Shown here piece by piece: positions 8,777-18,122 of a DNA stretch of 64,000 nt (position 1 is the first letter of the stretch; each line of letters begins with the position of its first letter). The DNA is taken from positions 558,001 to 622,000 of the forward strand of contig NZ_CP104164.1 of assembly GCF_029981845.1 (NCBI RefSeq). The letters run 5' to 3'. The position numbers and the translations under genes were made by a program. The DNA is from Candidatus Bandiella numerosa. GTDB lineage: Bacteria > Pseudomonadota > Alphaproteobacteria > Rickettsiales > Midichloriaceae. The notes under the pieces are model-generated. The model made no database searches. It saw only the letters and a program-made list of their open reading frames with translations, and was not told where the DNA came from.

Positions 8777-9240
8777 AATTCCATTTTCATCACTTCTACA
8801 GGATGCGATTTATATTCGTCCACACCAATTTTCTTCCACCCAAGACGTTGATAATACTCTGGTACAGTAAGATCAATAGTAAACAAGTGCAATTTTTCAA
8901 AGCCAAACTCTTTTGCTTTATCAACTGTGGCGTTAATCAGCGCTTTACCGATCCCCTGTTTTTGATATTTTGGATCAACAACAAGCGAGCCAAGCCAAGG
9001 AGTAAGATCAGGGCGAATGCCATCATTTTCACGCAAAGAGCACATACCAGACGGCACATCGCCATCTAAAGCAATAAAAGTGATCGGTAAATCTTTGTCA
9101 TTCATATGACCTGCAAATCTTTCAATCGCATGTTCAATCTGAACATCAGGCGCCCAAATTTTACCTAAAACTTCATACCAAATATTTACAAGTACTGGTA
9201 TAGTGTGTGGATGGTTTTTCAAAAGGTCGATTTTGATCAT
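8773..9240 (-). CDS. GNAT family N-acetyltransferase, likely horizontally acquired
   Basis: A 155-residue acetyl-CoA-dependent transferase. The acetyl-CoA-binding motif A is clear: LGSLVVDPKYQKQGIGKALI (R/Q-x-x-G-x-G/A form), followed by the typical GNAT end PEYYQRLGWKKIG. I chose the ATG at 9240 rather than the longer frame to 9261, because GAGAGG lies about 6 bases upstream of it. Substrate unknown. The DNA is visibly richer in G+C than its neighbours and adjoins an APH relic, so transfer is likely. With an APH partner it may once have been part of an antibiotic-modification pair, but that is conjecture. Confidence 0.85.
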   Translation of the reverse strand: MIKIDLLKNHPHTIPVLVNIWYEVLGKIWAPDVQIEHAIERFAGHMNDKDLPITFIALDGDVPSGMCSLRENDGIRPDLTPWLGSLVVDPKYQKQGIGKALINATVDKAKEFGFEKLHLFTIDLTVPEYYQRLGWKKIGVDEYKSHPVEVMKMEL

Positions 9241-9310
9241 GCAATACCTCTCACAAACCACTCATAAGCAATGGATAAATTTTGATTCATCAAGAATTGA
9301 CTCAACTTCA

Positions 9311-10522
9311 TCATTTGACTTGCGACTCACTAATTGAGTTTAGTAATGCTTTGGTTTTTTCAAATTTTGATAGCAAGGGCAATATAACTAAAAAATGTGT
9401 AAAATACCAAATTGTAGAAATCTGACTAAATGTAATATATGGCTCCTCAGCAACTTCTCCTCCTAAATAACCAAGTATAATAAAATTGATAAAAAATATA
9501 TATGTAAAAATTCTGAATAAAGGTCTGTAGTTGGCACTTTTAACTTTACAACTATCAAGCCAAGGAAGGACAAAAAGTATTAAGATGGCACTAAACATTG
9601 CAACTACCCCGGCAAGCTTATCTGGGATAGATCTTAAAATTGCATAAAAAGGTAAAAAATACCATTCAGGAACAATGTGAGCAGGAGTAACCAGAGGATT
9701 TGCATCAATGTAATTATCAGGATGACCTAGTAAATTTGGTTTAAAAAATACAAAATAAAAATAGATAATAAAAAATATGCCAAATCCAAAAAAATCCTTC
9801 ACGGTATAATAAGGATGAAATGGAATAGAGTCTTTTTTTGATTTAATTTCTACACCTGTAGGATTATTAGAGCCGTGTACATGAAGTGCAATGACATGAA
9901 TTATCACTAATCCTAGAATTACAAATGGTAATAAAAAATGCAATGCAAAAAATCTATTCAGTGTTGGATTATCTACAGAAAACCCTCCCCACAGCCAAAT
10001 TACAATATCATTACCAATAAACGGCACTGCTGAAAAAAGATTGGTTATGACATTTGCTCCCCAATAGCTCATTTGTCCCCATGGTAAAACATATCCCATG
10101 AATGCAGTTGCCATTGTTGCTACAAAAATAAAAATCCCAAAGAACCAAACCAGCTCTCTTGGCGATTTATATGAGCCATAATATAGCCCCCTACCAATAT
10201 GTATATATATTGTTGCAAAGAACATGGACGCTCCAACTGCGTGAGTGTATCGAATTAACCATCCATAATTCACATTTCTCATTATATTTTCCACGCTATC
10301 GAATGCCATTTTGACATGTGGAGTATATTGCATGGCAAGAAACAACCCAGTTACAATTTGCATTAATAATGCAATTCCTGCCATTGAGCCAAAATTCCAA
10401 GCATAGTTCAAATTTTTTGGCACTCTATAGTCAGCAGAGTGTTTGATAAAGCCAAAAATCGGCAATCTATATTCTATCCAATTAACTATAGAATCCGATA
10501 AACTAACACCTTTCTTCTTCAT
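9311..10522 (-). CDS. petB: Cytochrome b of the cytochrome bc1 complex
   Basis: Integral membrane subunit of complex III, moving electrons from ubiquinol to the Rieske protein and cytochrome c1 while translocating protons. The 403 residues contain the expected helices, the haem-ligand regions IRYTHAVGASMFF and FALHFLLPFVILGLVIIHVIALH, the Qo-loop motif PEWYFLPFYAILR, and GQMSYWGANVITN. The Rieske (petA) and cytochrome c1 (petC) genes, normally adjacent, are absent. Downstream lie the transferred GNAT/APH block and upstream the ribosomal alpha operon on the other strand. Function is expected to be intact if partners are elsewhere. Confidence 0.96.
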   Translation of the reverse strand: MKKKGVSLSDSIVNWIEYRLPIFGFIKHSADYRVPKNLNYAWNFGSMAGIALLMQIVTGLFLAMQYTPHVKMAFDSVENIMRNVNYGWLIRYTHAVGASMFFATIYIHIGRGLYYGSYKSPRELVWFFGIFIFVATMATAFMGYVLPWGQMSYWGANVITNLFSAVPFIGNDIVIWLWGGFSVDNPTLNRFFALHFLLPFVILGLVIIHVIALHVHGSNNPTGVEIKSKKDSIPFHPYYTVKDFFGFGIFFIIYFYFVFFKPNLLGHPDNYIDANPLVTPAHIVPEWYFLPFYAILRSIPDKLAGVVAMFSAILILFVLPWLDSCKVKSANYRPLFRIFTYIFFINFIILGYLGGEVAEEPYITFSQISTIWYFTHFLVILPLLSKFEKTKALLNSISESQVK

Positions 10523-10924
10523 TATTGATGCAAATTAATAAAACTTTAGAAAAATAAAATTACAACTAACTAATTAGCTCATCTAAATCTATTCATCAAT
10601 CTTTTTTTCTATAATTATATATTGGCTATATCTTGTGTATTTGATATTAAACTCACTACTGCAATTAAATTTTATTCGATGTTTTCAGAAAAATACCAAT
10701 TTTTTAGGAGATATTCTTGCATTTGATCAATTTTATTTACTTCGCTTCCATTTTCATTATTTATATTTTGTATGTTTTTGTGTTATTTCAATTTCTTATT
10801 CTTGTTTGTAACGTTGCATTTTAAACAGCTCCCTAAAATAAATTCACTTATACACTTGACTTAAAGATTAAATTATATAGAATTCTTAGCATTAAACTAC
10901 AAAATTTATTGCAAAGAGGTTTTC
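10523..10924. other. Gene-free spacer between petB and rpsM
   Basis: About 400 bases between divergent genes. I see only the rpsM promoter near the right end and no coding frame longer than about 37 codons. The promoter of petB should also lie here, near 10523-10620, but I cannot single it out. Confidence 0.4.
10856..10883 (+). promoter_or_regulatory. Probable sigma-70 promoter of the rpsM operon
   Basis: TTGACT (10856-10861), a 16-base spacer, and TAGAAT (10878-10883), 41 bases before the rpsM start. AAGAGG at about 10913-10919 is the ribosome binding site. Confidence 0.5.
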
Positions 10925-11302
10925 GTGGCACGTATAGCAGGCGTCAATATTCCAACAGCTAAAAAAGTCGGTATAGCACTTACATACATATATGGAATAG
11001 GACCGCATAGATCTAAGCAAATATGTGAAAAAGCTAACATAAATGAGAGTGTTAGGGTTTCAGCATTATCTGATGATGAAGTCAGAAGAATAAGGGAAAC
11101 AATTGATTCTTCATATTCTGTGGAAGGAGATTTAAGAATGGAGGTATCTCTAAATGTCAAAAATCTGATTGACATGAAGTCGTATAGAGGTATAAGGCAT
11201 ATAAGAAAATTACCTACAAGAGGACAGAGAACTCATACAAATGCGCGCACAAGGAGAGGAAAAGCTATTGCAATTGCCGGAAAGAAAAAGGTAACTAAAT
11301 AA
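10925..11302 (+). CDS. rpsM: 30S ribosomal protein S13
   Basis: Ribosomal head protein contacting 16S rRNA and the 50S subunit. 125 residues, beginning at GTG with ARIAGVNIP and ending with the conserved RGQRTHTNARTRRGK and a basic tail. The start is supported by AAGAGG upstream. It is the first gene of rpsM-rpsK-rpoA-rplQ. In most alphaproteobacteria secY and adk precede rpsM directly. Here the upstream neighbour is divergent petB, so the operon has been separated from the main ribosomal cluster. Confidence 0.97.
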   Translation: MARIAGVNIPTAKKVGIALTYIYGIGPHRSKQICEKANINESVRVSALSDDEVRRIRETIDSSYSVEGDLRMEVSLNVKNLIDMKSYRGIRHIRKLPTRGQRTHTNARTRRGKAIAIAGKKKVTK

Positions 11303-11331
11303 CAATAACTAAAGAAGAAAAAGTATTGAGC

Positions 11332-11712
11332 ATGAATAAAAAAACAACTAGCAAGAAAAAAAGGAGCGTTATTATTGGCATAGCACATATATCTGCTACA
11401 TTTAATAACACTATAGTTACTATTTCTGACATACAAGGAGCAGTTATTGCTTGGTCTTCAGCGGGATGTAATGGTTTTAAAGGATCGCGTAAATCAACGC
11501 CATATGCAGCACAGGTTACAGCTGAGGTTGCTGCAAAAAAGGCAACTGAATTTGGTATGAAAACAATTTCAGTAAAAATTCAAGGTCCAGGAAGTGGTAG
11601 AGATTCTGCAGTTAGAGGTTTAATATCTTCTGGACTCAATGTCACAACGATAAAAGATATAACTCCGATACCTCATAATGGTGTTAGACCACCTAAAAAA
11701 AGAAGAGTTTAA
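11332..11712 (+). CDS. rpsK: 30S ribosomal protein S11
   Basis: Ribosomal platform protein. 126 residues from the ATG at 11332, and a TTG two codons earlier is possible but less likely. Motifs: HISATFNNTIVTISD, KGSRKSTPYAAQ, and the C-terminal signature PIPHNGVRPPKKRRV. It follows rpsM by 29 bases and precedes rpoA by 28 bases, a normal alpha-operon arrangement. Confidence 0.97.
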   Translation: MNKKTTSKKKRSVIIGIAHISATFNNTIVTISDIQGAVIAWSSAGCNGFKGSRKSTPYAAQVTAEVAAKKATEFGMKTISVKIQGPGSGRDSAVRGLISSGLNVTTIKDITPIPHNGVRPPKKRRV

Positions 11713-11740
11713 AGTATTAAATTAATAAGGTATATCATAG

Positions 11741-12778
11741 ATGCACGAAGAGATACAGAAAACTAACATATCATTGAATTGGGTCAGTTTAATTAAACCA
11801 GCAGATTATACAATTGAAGAGGTAGGAGAGAATTCTGCTGTATTTCATATTGAGCCTTTGGAAAAAGGTTTTGGAATAACTTTAGGTAATTCCTTAAGAA
11901 GAATACTACTGTCATCATTGCAGGGTACGGCAATTTGTGCTGTAAAAATATCAGGAGTGGAGCATGAATATTCAACAATTGACCATGTGCAAGAGGATGT
12001 AGTTGAGATTATTTTGAATCTTAAGTCTGTGGTAATAAAAGGAAATACAGGATTTAATAATAAAAAATTTACTTTAAATGTAACAAAAAAAGGGCCAATT
12101 ACTGCAGGAATGATTGATGTTGTTACCGGCTTTGAAATTGTAAATCCAGATTTGGTGATTTGTAATGCTACTAAAGATATTAAATTAAACATGGAGTTTA
12201 TTATTGCTTCAGGTAAAGGCTATAAGGTTGCAAGCGAGCACAGCGAATTAGATTATGGAAATGATTTTATCGCGATAGATTCAATATTTTCCCCAGTCTC
12301 TAAGTGTTCATTTAAGATTTCTAATAGTCGAGTTGGCTCAAAGACTGAATATGATAAATTGTCTTTAAAAGTTGAAACTAATGGTTCTATTAAAGCAGAA
12401 CTGGCACTGGCACTTGCAGCTAAAATTTTTCAAGAGCAATTACAGGTGTTTATAAGCTTTAAAGAAGTAGAAGAGGTTGAAAAACCTAAAGAGAAAAAAA
12501 TACCATTTGATGTTAATTTACTTAGAAAAGTTAGTGATTTAGAATTATCTGTTCGTTCACATAATTGTTTGAAGAATGACAATATAATATATATTGGTGA
12601 TTTGGTTGTCAAATCTGAAGCACAGATGTTAAAAACACCAAATTTTGGTAAAAAATCCCTAAATGAAATCAAAGAATTACTTGTCGAAATGGGTTTAAGA
12701 TTTGGTATGGAAATTGAAAATTGGCCTCCTGAGAATTTAGAAGAGCTAATGGATGATTACCTTGGTGAAAATAATTAA
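11741..12778 (+). CDS. rpoA: RNA polymerase alpha subunit
   Basis: Scaffold for RNA polymerase assembly and a contact point for promoters and activators. 345 residues. The N-terminal dimerisation domain has LEKGFGITLGNSLRRILLSS near residue 40, and the C-terminal DNA-binding domain has LSVRSHNCLKNDNI and LLKTPNFGKKSLNEIK-like sequence near 300. A slightly longer N-terminus precedes the usual start of the domain. In-frame ATG start in the alpha operon. Confidence 0.97.
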   Translation: MHEEIQKTNISLNWVSLIKPADYTIEEVGENSAVFHIEPLEKGFGITLGNSLRRILLSSLQGTAICAVKISGVEHEYSTIDHVQEDVVEIILNLKSVVIKGNTGFNNKKFTLNVTKKGPITAGMIDVVTGFEIVNPDLVICNATKDIKLNMEFIIASGKGYKVASEHSELDYGNDFIAIDSIFSPVSKCSFKISNSRVGSKTEYDKLSLKVETNGSIKAELALALAAKIFQEQLQVFISFKEVEEVEKPKEKKIPFDVNLLRKVSDLELSVRSHNCLKNDNIIYIGDLVVKSEAQMLKTPNFGKKSLNEIKELLVEMGLRFGMEIENWPPENLEELMDDYLGENN

Positions 12779-12790
12779 TGCATTTTTGAT

Positions 12791-13147
12791 ATGATACACA
12801 GAATAAGTAAAAAAAAATTTTCTAGAAGAAGTGCTCACAGGACAAGTTTATTGAGAAATTTGTGCAAATCTTTGATAAATAGTGAACAGATATTGACCAC
12901 TTTGCCAAAAGCAAAAAGTTTACGGAGTGTGGTTGAGAAATTAATAACAACTGGCAAAGAGAACGACCTAAATTCTAGGAGAAAGTTGATATCTAAATTA
13001 GGTGGGAGCTTAAAAGAAACAGATAAAATACTCAATGTATTATCGCCTAGGTATAAGGAAAGAAATGGTGGTTATACAAGAGTAATCAAAGCAGGTTACA
13101 GAAAAGGTGATTGCGCTCCTATAGCTATTATTCAATTTGTTAATTAG
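12791..13147 (+). CDS. rplQ: 50S ribosomal protein L17
   Basis: Large-subunit protein near the polypeptide exit tunnel. 118 residues. Conserved SRRSAHRTSLLRNL near the start, and the C-terminal GGYTRVIKAGYRKGDCAPIA. Follows rpoA by 12 bases and ends the alpha operon. I see no strong hairpin terminator after it. Confidence 0.97.
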   Translation: MIHRISKKKFSRRSAHRTSLLRNLCKSLINSEQILTTLPKAKSLRSVVEKLITTGKENDLNSRRKLISKLGGSLKETDKILNVLSPRYKERNGGYTRVIKAGYRKGDCAPIAIIQFVN

Positions 13148-13253
13148 CATTTATTTAACTGTCATCCTCAATATTTAAAAGTTTTAGGTATTGTGGATTT
13201 TATTGTGCAAAGTTGGATGAGAAGCTTGTTTTTTTTACAATTGGCTTTATATA

Positions 13254-13664
13254 TTACAAACTCCGCTTTAAAAAGATGCAGCTAGAATTTTGAGTATAGC
13301 CATGCCTCTCGAAGTCTACTGAGTATCCTAATTTCTCATAAAATGATTTAGCACCCTGAAAGGTCATTGTGGCAACGGTTGCCATTTCACATCCTGATTT
13401 GCGACCATAGTCGTGAACTGCTTCCATCAAATTTTTTCCATAACCTAATTTCCTATGAGTTTTATCAACCCATAGCATGTCAGTGTAGATACATCCGAAA
13501 ATGACACTTCCATTACAACCTGCAATAATTTGACTCGCTTTATCCCTTATAAAAAACGCAAAAGAATAAGCTTCCCCGAATTCTGGTGTTTCTTGATTGA
13601 GTTTGTCAGTTAGAAAATCGATATCAGCTGTAATTGGGGATTTAGTGAATTCTAATTCTTGCAT
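13254..13664 (-). CDS. GNAT family N-acetyltransferase
   Basis: 136-residue acetyltransferase of the GNAT fold. Motif A is MLWVDKTHRKLGYGKNLMEA (pattern R-x-x-G-x-G), followed by GCEMATVATMTFQGAKSFYE and KLGYS. Substrate unknown. It sits opposite rplQ and next to IS3 and pseudogene relics, i.e. in an accessory spot, and its composition is somewhat richer than the relics beside it. Not closely similar to the other GNAT gene in the window. Confidence 0.82.
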   Translation of the reverse strand: MQELEFTKSPITADIDFLTDKLNQETPEFGEAYSFAFFIRDKASQIIAGCNGSVIFGCIYTDMLWVDKTHRKLGYGKNLMEAVHDYGRKSGCEMATVATMTFQGAKSFYEKLGYSVDFERHGYTQNSSCIFLKRSL

Positions 13665-13845
13665 ACGTACCAGCTTTTCTAATAATCCTTATTAAAAACA
13701 ATTATACTTTGCACTTCTCGATGTTAATGAAAAGTGTAGCAGTTACAAACATAATATCAACCATATTGTTATGAATTTAGCAATTTTTTAATTAAGTTCT
13801 TTTATTAATAAGAGTTTAAGGTCAATAAAAATATTGGTAAAAAAT

Positions 13846-13983
13846 ATGGCTCAACAAAAAAGTGACATGAATGAATTTAAATTCAAAGATGTATTGGAGA
13901 TGATAAAAAGAGATTTAACGATAGCGGAGATAATTTAAAAATATCAAGCACTGAGATCTGTGTTAAGTAAATGTAAGAGATAA
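13846..13983 (+). mobile_element. IS3-family OrfA relic
   Basis: An ATG opens NEFKFKDVLEMIKRDLTIAE followed by II-stop-KYQ. This matches the OrfA helix-turn-helix start of IS3 elements (KEFK.KV.LE.LKG..T.AEIA.KY). One in-frame TAA interrupts it and the rest of OrfA is missing. OrfB is not recognisable. Confidence 0.6.
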
Positions 13984-14013
13984 CTTTTAAACAATTATCC
14001 TAAAATATATAAA

Positions 14014-14430
14014 AAAGGCCATAAGCCTCAGCAAAGTTGATATTATAAGGAAGTGAAGGATGATAGATACATAACATTAACACCTGAGCGTGAGAAGATA
14101 AAGTGAGCTTTTAACAATAAATAGGTCAATGTTATATAGTATGAGGAATCAGATAAAACTGAAAGCTTTTATGAACTAAAATATGATGACCAGATAATTA
14201 AACCTGATATCCCAGTTGCATTAAAAGATGTTGCTGTTCAATTAAAAATAAAATTCAATGGGATAAAAGAAAATATTTACATTAAACATCCACTAATTGA
14301 GCCTTATGATTTTATAACTTATGGAATAGCGATCGATATGAGTAAACAGGATACTTCGTCTGTAACGATTAATTTTCCTAGGCCTCCAAACTTACCAAGT
14401 GATATTGTACTTGAGGAATTAACTAAATAA
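14014..14430 (+). pseudogene. Unknown gene with four in-frame stops
   Basis: One reading frame carries protein-like sequence through TGA, TGA, TAG and TAG codons: YYKEVKDDRYITLTPEREK, YEESDKTESFYELKYDDQII, KPDIPVALKDVAVQLKIKFN, then HPLIEPYDFITYGIAIDMSK and a natural end DIVLEELTK. The last 97 codons are open. Base-level decay without frameshifts suggests a fairly recent death. No family recognised. Codon use is like native AT-rich genes. The rest of 13665-14535 shows only the IS3 relic. Confidence 0.55.
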
Positions 14431-14535
14431 GCCACTCAACATGATGAGCTATAATTGAAAAATTTGATTGGGATGAAAAACTTCTTTTTCGCTCTGGTTA
14501 ATTTTAGAAGTTGAGGTATAAGGCGATAATTATTA

Positions 14536-15273
14536 CTAATAAGATATTTTATTTAAATATAAACCGCAGCTAGGAGCAGTTTCACCAGCAAGTTTTCGAT
14601 TTTTTCCATTTATAATTTTTGACATATAAGAGGGGCAAATTTCTTTTGTGCCAAAATCTTTTAGCGTTCCTGCCATAATTCTGATTTGATTATATAGAAA
14701 GGATTTTGCATCAAATGATATAGAAATTTCATTATCATTTTGTTCAAATTTTATTGAATTTATCGTCTTTAATGGTGAATGTGATTGGCATCCAGCTGAC
14801 CTAAAACTAGTAAAATCAAAAGTTCCAGTTAAGTATTGCGATGCCTTTATCATATTAACAATATTAAGTGGTGTCATGACATGCCAAGCACGATCTTTAT
14901 ATAAAGTTAAAGGAGATTTTCTATTTATAATTTTATACACATATTGCTTTGTTTTATTTGAGAATCTTGCATGAAATTCCTCATCTACTTTTTCTATTTT
15001 GATAATAGAAATTTTTTCTGGTTTAAGGTAATGATTTATGGCGTTTTGTATTTTATGAATTTCATAATATTTTTCAAGTTGAAAATGTGCGACTTGACCA
15101 TATGCATGAACTCCCGCATCAGTTCTACTAGCTCCATATATATTAATATTTTTTTGAGCTAATTTAGAAAGGGCATTTTCAATTTCCCCTTGAATGGTTT
15201 TTAAATCTTTTTGATTTTGCCAACCATGATAATTTGTACCTTCGTACTCAATTACTATTTTATATTTTAACAA
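14536..15273 (-). CDS. truA: tRNA pseudouridine(38-40) synthase TruA
   Basis: Converts uridine to pseudouridine at positions 38-40 of tRNA anticodon stems. 245 residues, normal length. The catalytic aspartate lies in ASRTDAGVHAYGQVAHF near residue 52. Other family blocks are IEYEGTNYHGWQNQ at the start and FLYNQIRIMAGTL near residue 195. Starts at TTG with AAAGG a few bases upstream. Monocistronic, divergent from recJ. Confidence 0.95.
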   Translation of the reverse strand: MLKYKIVIEYEGTNYHGWQNQKDLKTIQGEIENALSKLAQKNINIYGASRTDAGVHAYGQVAHFQLEKYYEIHKIQNAINHYLKPEKISIIKIEKVDEEFHARFSNKTKQYVYKIINRKSPLTLYKDRAWHVMTPLNIVNMIKASQYLTGTFDFTSFRSAGCQSHSPLKTINSIKFEQNDNEISISFDAKSFLYNQIRIMAGTLKDFGTKEICPSYMSKIINGKNRKLAGETAPSCGLYLNKISY

Positions 15274-15353
15274 GATCCTTTTCTTTTTATTGGTTAAAAA
15301 TTTTTATGTGCTATTTTTATTGAAAATTAATATTTTGTAAATGCATAAAATAT

Positions 15354-17153
15354 ATGAATAACGAAAAGAATTGTGGTACGAAAAGTTCATATAAAAATTT
15401 GCATTGGGAACTACAGGAGCAAAGTGAAAAAGATGTTTTACATTTTGTTCAAAAATTTGGCATAAGCGACATCATTGCTAAAGTATTATTAAATAGAGGC
15501 ATTAGCGATGCTGAATCGGTGCAAAATTTTTTATATCCTAAAATCAAAAATTTGATGCCTAATCCATTTTTAATGAAAGATATGGATAAAGCAGCAAATA
15601 GAATTGTTGAGTCAATAAAAGCGAAAGAAAAAATAGTAATATATGCAGATTATGACGTTGATGGAGCTACTTCTTCTGCAGTGCTAAAAAGATTTTTTTA
15701 TGCTCTTGGTTTGGAAAGTACTGTATATATACCCTGTAGATTTAAAGAGGGATACGGACCTAATAAAGAAGCATTTAAAAAACTTATAGATAAAGGAAAT
15801 GATTTAATAATAACGGTTGATTGTGGAACTGTAGCATTTGAACCGATTAAATATGCACAAGATAGAGGAGTAGATGTGATTATTATTGATCACCATCTAG
15901 CTCAAGAAAACTTACCAGAATCATATGCTATTGTTAATCCCAATAGGCTAGATGATGATTTTAAATTTAAAGACATTGCAGCTGTTGGGGTTGTTTTCTT
16001 TGTTATTACCGCAATTAGGAGTATTTTAAGACAAAAAGGTTATTTTCAGGAAAAGAATATAACAGAACCTAATATAATGGAGTATTTAGACCTTGTTGCA
16101 CTTGGAACGGTATGTGATGTGATGCCACTAACAGGTATTAATAGAGCTTTTGTGCAACATGGATTAAGATTAATAAATAAAAAACAAAATTTAGGTTTAA
16201 AAGTGCTGGCGGAATGTGCCAATATTGATATAAAATCCGAATCTTATCATTTGGGGTATATATTGGGACCAAGAATCAATGCAGGTGGAAGAGTGGGAAA
16301 GGGTTATTTAGGCTCTATTCTATTATCAACAGATTCTTATCAAGAAGCATATGATTCAGCAAGGAGTTTGGAAAAATATAACCAACAAAGAAAAAGTATT
16401 GAGAGCATAATTTTAGAACAGGTATTAGCTAATATAAGAAAAAATAATTTTGAGGAAAATAGTGTTATACTGGCATATGGTGAAGATTGGCATTATGGAG
16501 TTTTAGGCATTTTAGCTAGCAAGATAAAAGAAAAATATCAAAAGCCAGCTTTGATCATATCAATAAATGATGGAATAGGGAAGGGATCGGCTAGGTCGAT
16601 TAAGGGAATTGATATAGGAAAAAATATTACAATAGCGAAGGAAAAAGGACTTTTGATTGAAGGTGGTGGTCATGAAATGGCTGGAGGTTTTAGTATTGAA
16701 GAGGAAAAAATAGAGAGTTTTTATCAATTTTTGCTGGCTAGAATATTAAAAAATAACAATCATCAGGAGATTTATCAACAAGCTAAAGTTTTAAAAATTG
16801 ATGCTTTAATTTCAGTAGGGAGTGTGAATAGTAATTTGCTTAGTGCTTTAAAAATTGCAGAACCATTTGGTCAAGGAAATGAAAAGCCAAAATTTATGAT
16901 TGTCGATGCAATAATTTGTAAAGTTTGGACAATGGCAGTTAACCATATAACACTTGTTATTAAAGATGGCATATACGATGATTCGTCCAAAAGTATAAAG
17001 TGTGTGCTATTTAATGGTACTGGTAATAAATACGGTAGTGCTTTGCTAAGAAGCACTGGCAAAAAAATTAGTTTGGTTGGAAACCTACAACCTAATTTTT
17101 TTAATGAAGATAAAGTAGATTTTATAATAGAGGATTTTTCTTTTGATGAGTAA
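15354..17153 (+). CDS. recJ: Single-stranded-DNA-specific 5'-3' exonuclease RecJ
   Basis: DHH-superfamily nuclease for RecF-pathway recombination, mismatch and base-excision repair. 599 residues. The metal-binding DHH motifs are visible: YADYDVDGATSSAVL near residue 100, VDCGT, and IIDHHL near 180. The DHHA1 domain has GGGHEMAGGFS near 440, and an OB-like C-terminal region follows. ATG start. It overlaps gpsA by 8 bases, so the two genes are translationally coupled. Confidence 0.95.
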   Translation: MNNEKNCGTKSSYKNLHWELQEQSEKDVLHFVQKFGISDIIAKVLLNRGISDAESVQNFLYPKIKNLMPNPFLMKDMDKAANRIVESIKAKEKIVIYADYDVDGATSSAVLKRFFYALGLESTVYIPCRFKEGYGPNKEAFKKLIDKGNDLIITVDCGTVAFEPIKYAQDRGVDVIIIDHHLAQENLPESYAIVNPNRLDDDFKFKDIAAVGVVFFVITAIRSILRQKGYFQEKNITEPNIMEYLDLVALGTVCDVMPLTGINRAFVQHGLRLINKKQNLGLKVLAECANIDIKSESYHLGYILGPRINAGGRVGKGYLGSILLSTDSYQEAYDSARSLEKYNQQRKSIESIILEQVLANIRKNNFEENSVILAYGEDWHYGVLGILASKIKEKYQKPALIISINDGIGKGSARSIKGIDIGKNITIAKEKGLLIEGGGHEMAGGFSIEEEKIESFYQFLLARILKNNNHQEIYQQAKVLKIDALISVGSVNSNLLSALKIAEPFGQGNEKPKFMIVDAIICKVWTMAVNHITLVIKDGIYDDSSKSIKCVLFNGTGNKYGSALLRSTGKKISLVGNLQPNFFNEDKVDFIIEDFSFDE

Positions 17154-18108
17154 GATTGTAGACAATGTTGTAGTTTTTGGTGGAGGGGCATGGGGAACGG
17201 CTTTGGCAAAAACTATTTCTCAAAATGTTGAGCAAGTGTTCATATATTTAAGAGATCCAGAGTTAATTAGTGAAATTAATCAAAAACATACTAATTATGC
17301 AAAATTAGGGAGCGTGGAGTTACCAAAAAATATTATAGCAATTGATAATTTTAAAAGCATTAAATACATCAGTATTGGAATTGTTGCAATTCCTGTTAAG
17401 GCTTTAGAACAGCTTTTTGAAAATATTAACATGGAAACTAAATTAGAGAATCTTGTAATTTGCTCTAAAGGCATAGAAAATAAAACCTTGAATTTTCCAT
17501 CACAAATATGTGAAAAATTTTTCCCTAATACAAATATTGCTGTACTATCTGGTCCTAATTTTGCAAAGGAAATTGCGCAACAAAAATTTGCTAAGACATT
17601 AATAGCTTCTAAAAATGAAACATTACTACAAGAGTTAAAAGTTATATTTGATACGTTCTACTTTAAGACTGAGGTATCAACAGATGTAATGGGAGTTGAA
17701 ATATGTGGTGCAGTAAAAAATGTTATAGCGATTGCACTAGGAATAGCAAAGGGGTTGGATTTGGGAGAAAATTTTATTTCTGCACTATTTGTATTTGTTC
17801 TTAATGAATTGGAGAAGTTGGTTAAGTCATTAGGAGGTAGTGGGGCAACAATTTATTCATTGGCAGGTTTAGGTGATCTATTATTAACCTCGTATAGCCT
17901 CACTTCTAGAAATACAAATTTTGGGTTTAATATCGCAATGAATAAGCAAAAATTAAATTTGGACGAAGTTGTTGTAGAAGGCTATTACACGGCTAAGTCA
18001 ATATATAAAATTGCAAAATCTTTGGGTATTGAAATGCCGATATGTAAATATGTATATGAAGTATTGTATTTAGATAGAGACATAAATGAAATCGTGAAAG
18101 TAATTTAA
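17146..18108 (+). CDS. gpsA: Glycerol-3-phosphate dehydrogenase [NAD(P)+]
   Basis: Reduces dihydroxyacetone phosphate to sn-glycerol-3-phosphate for phospholipid synthesis. 320 residues from the ATG at 17146, and the TTG one codon earlier is less likely. Rossmann motif VFGGGAWGTALA at the N-terminus, SGPNFAKEIA near 135, GVEICGAVKNVIAIALGIAKG with the catalytic lysine near 190, and LAGLGDLLLT near 245. Overlaps the end of recJ. Confidence 0.95.
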   Translation: MSKIVDNVVVFGGGAWGTALAKTISQNVEQVFIYLRDPELISEINQKHTNYAKLGSVELPKNIIAIDNFKSIKYISIGIVAIPVKALEQLFENINMETKLENLVICSKGIENKTLNFPSQICEKFFPNTNIAVLSGPNFAKEIAQQKFAKTLIASKNETLLQELKVIFDTFYFKTEVSTDVMGVEICGAVKNVIAIALGIAKGLDLGENFISALFVFVLNELEKLVKSLGGSGATIYSLAGLGDLLLTSYSLTSRNTNFGFNIAMNKQKLNLDEVVVEGYYTAKSIYKIAKSLGIEMPICKYVYEVLYLDRDINEIVKVI

Positions 18109-18122
18109 TATAGCGATTGGTT

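Noticed and set aside
10670..10795. Small minus-strand ORF ending YLLKNWYFSENIE upstream of petB
   Set aside because: Only about 37 codons from an internal stop, no ribosome site and no recognisable motif.
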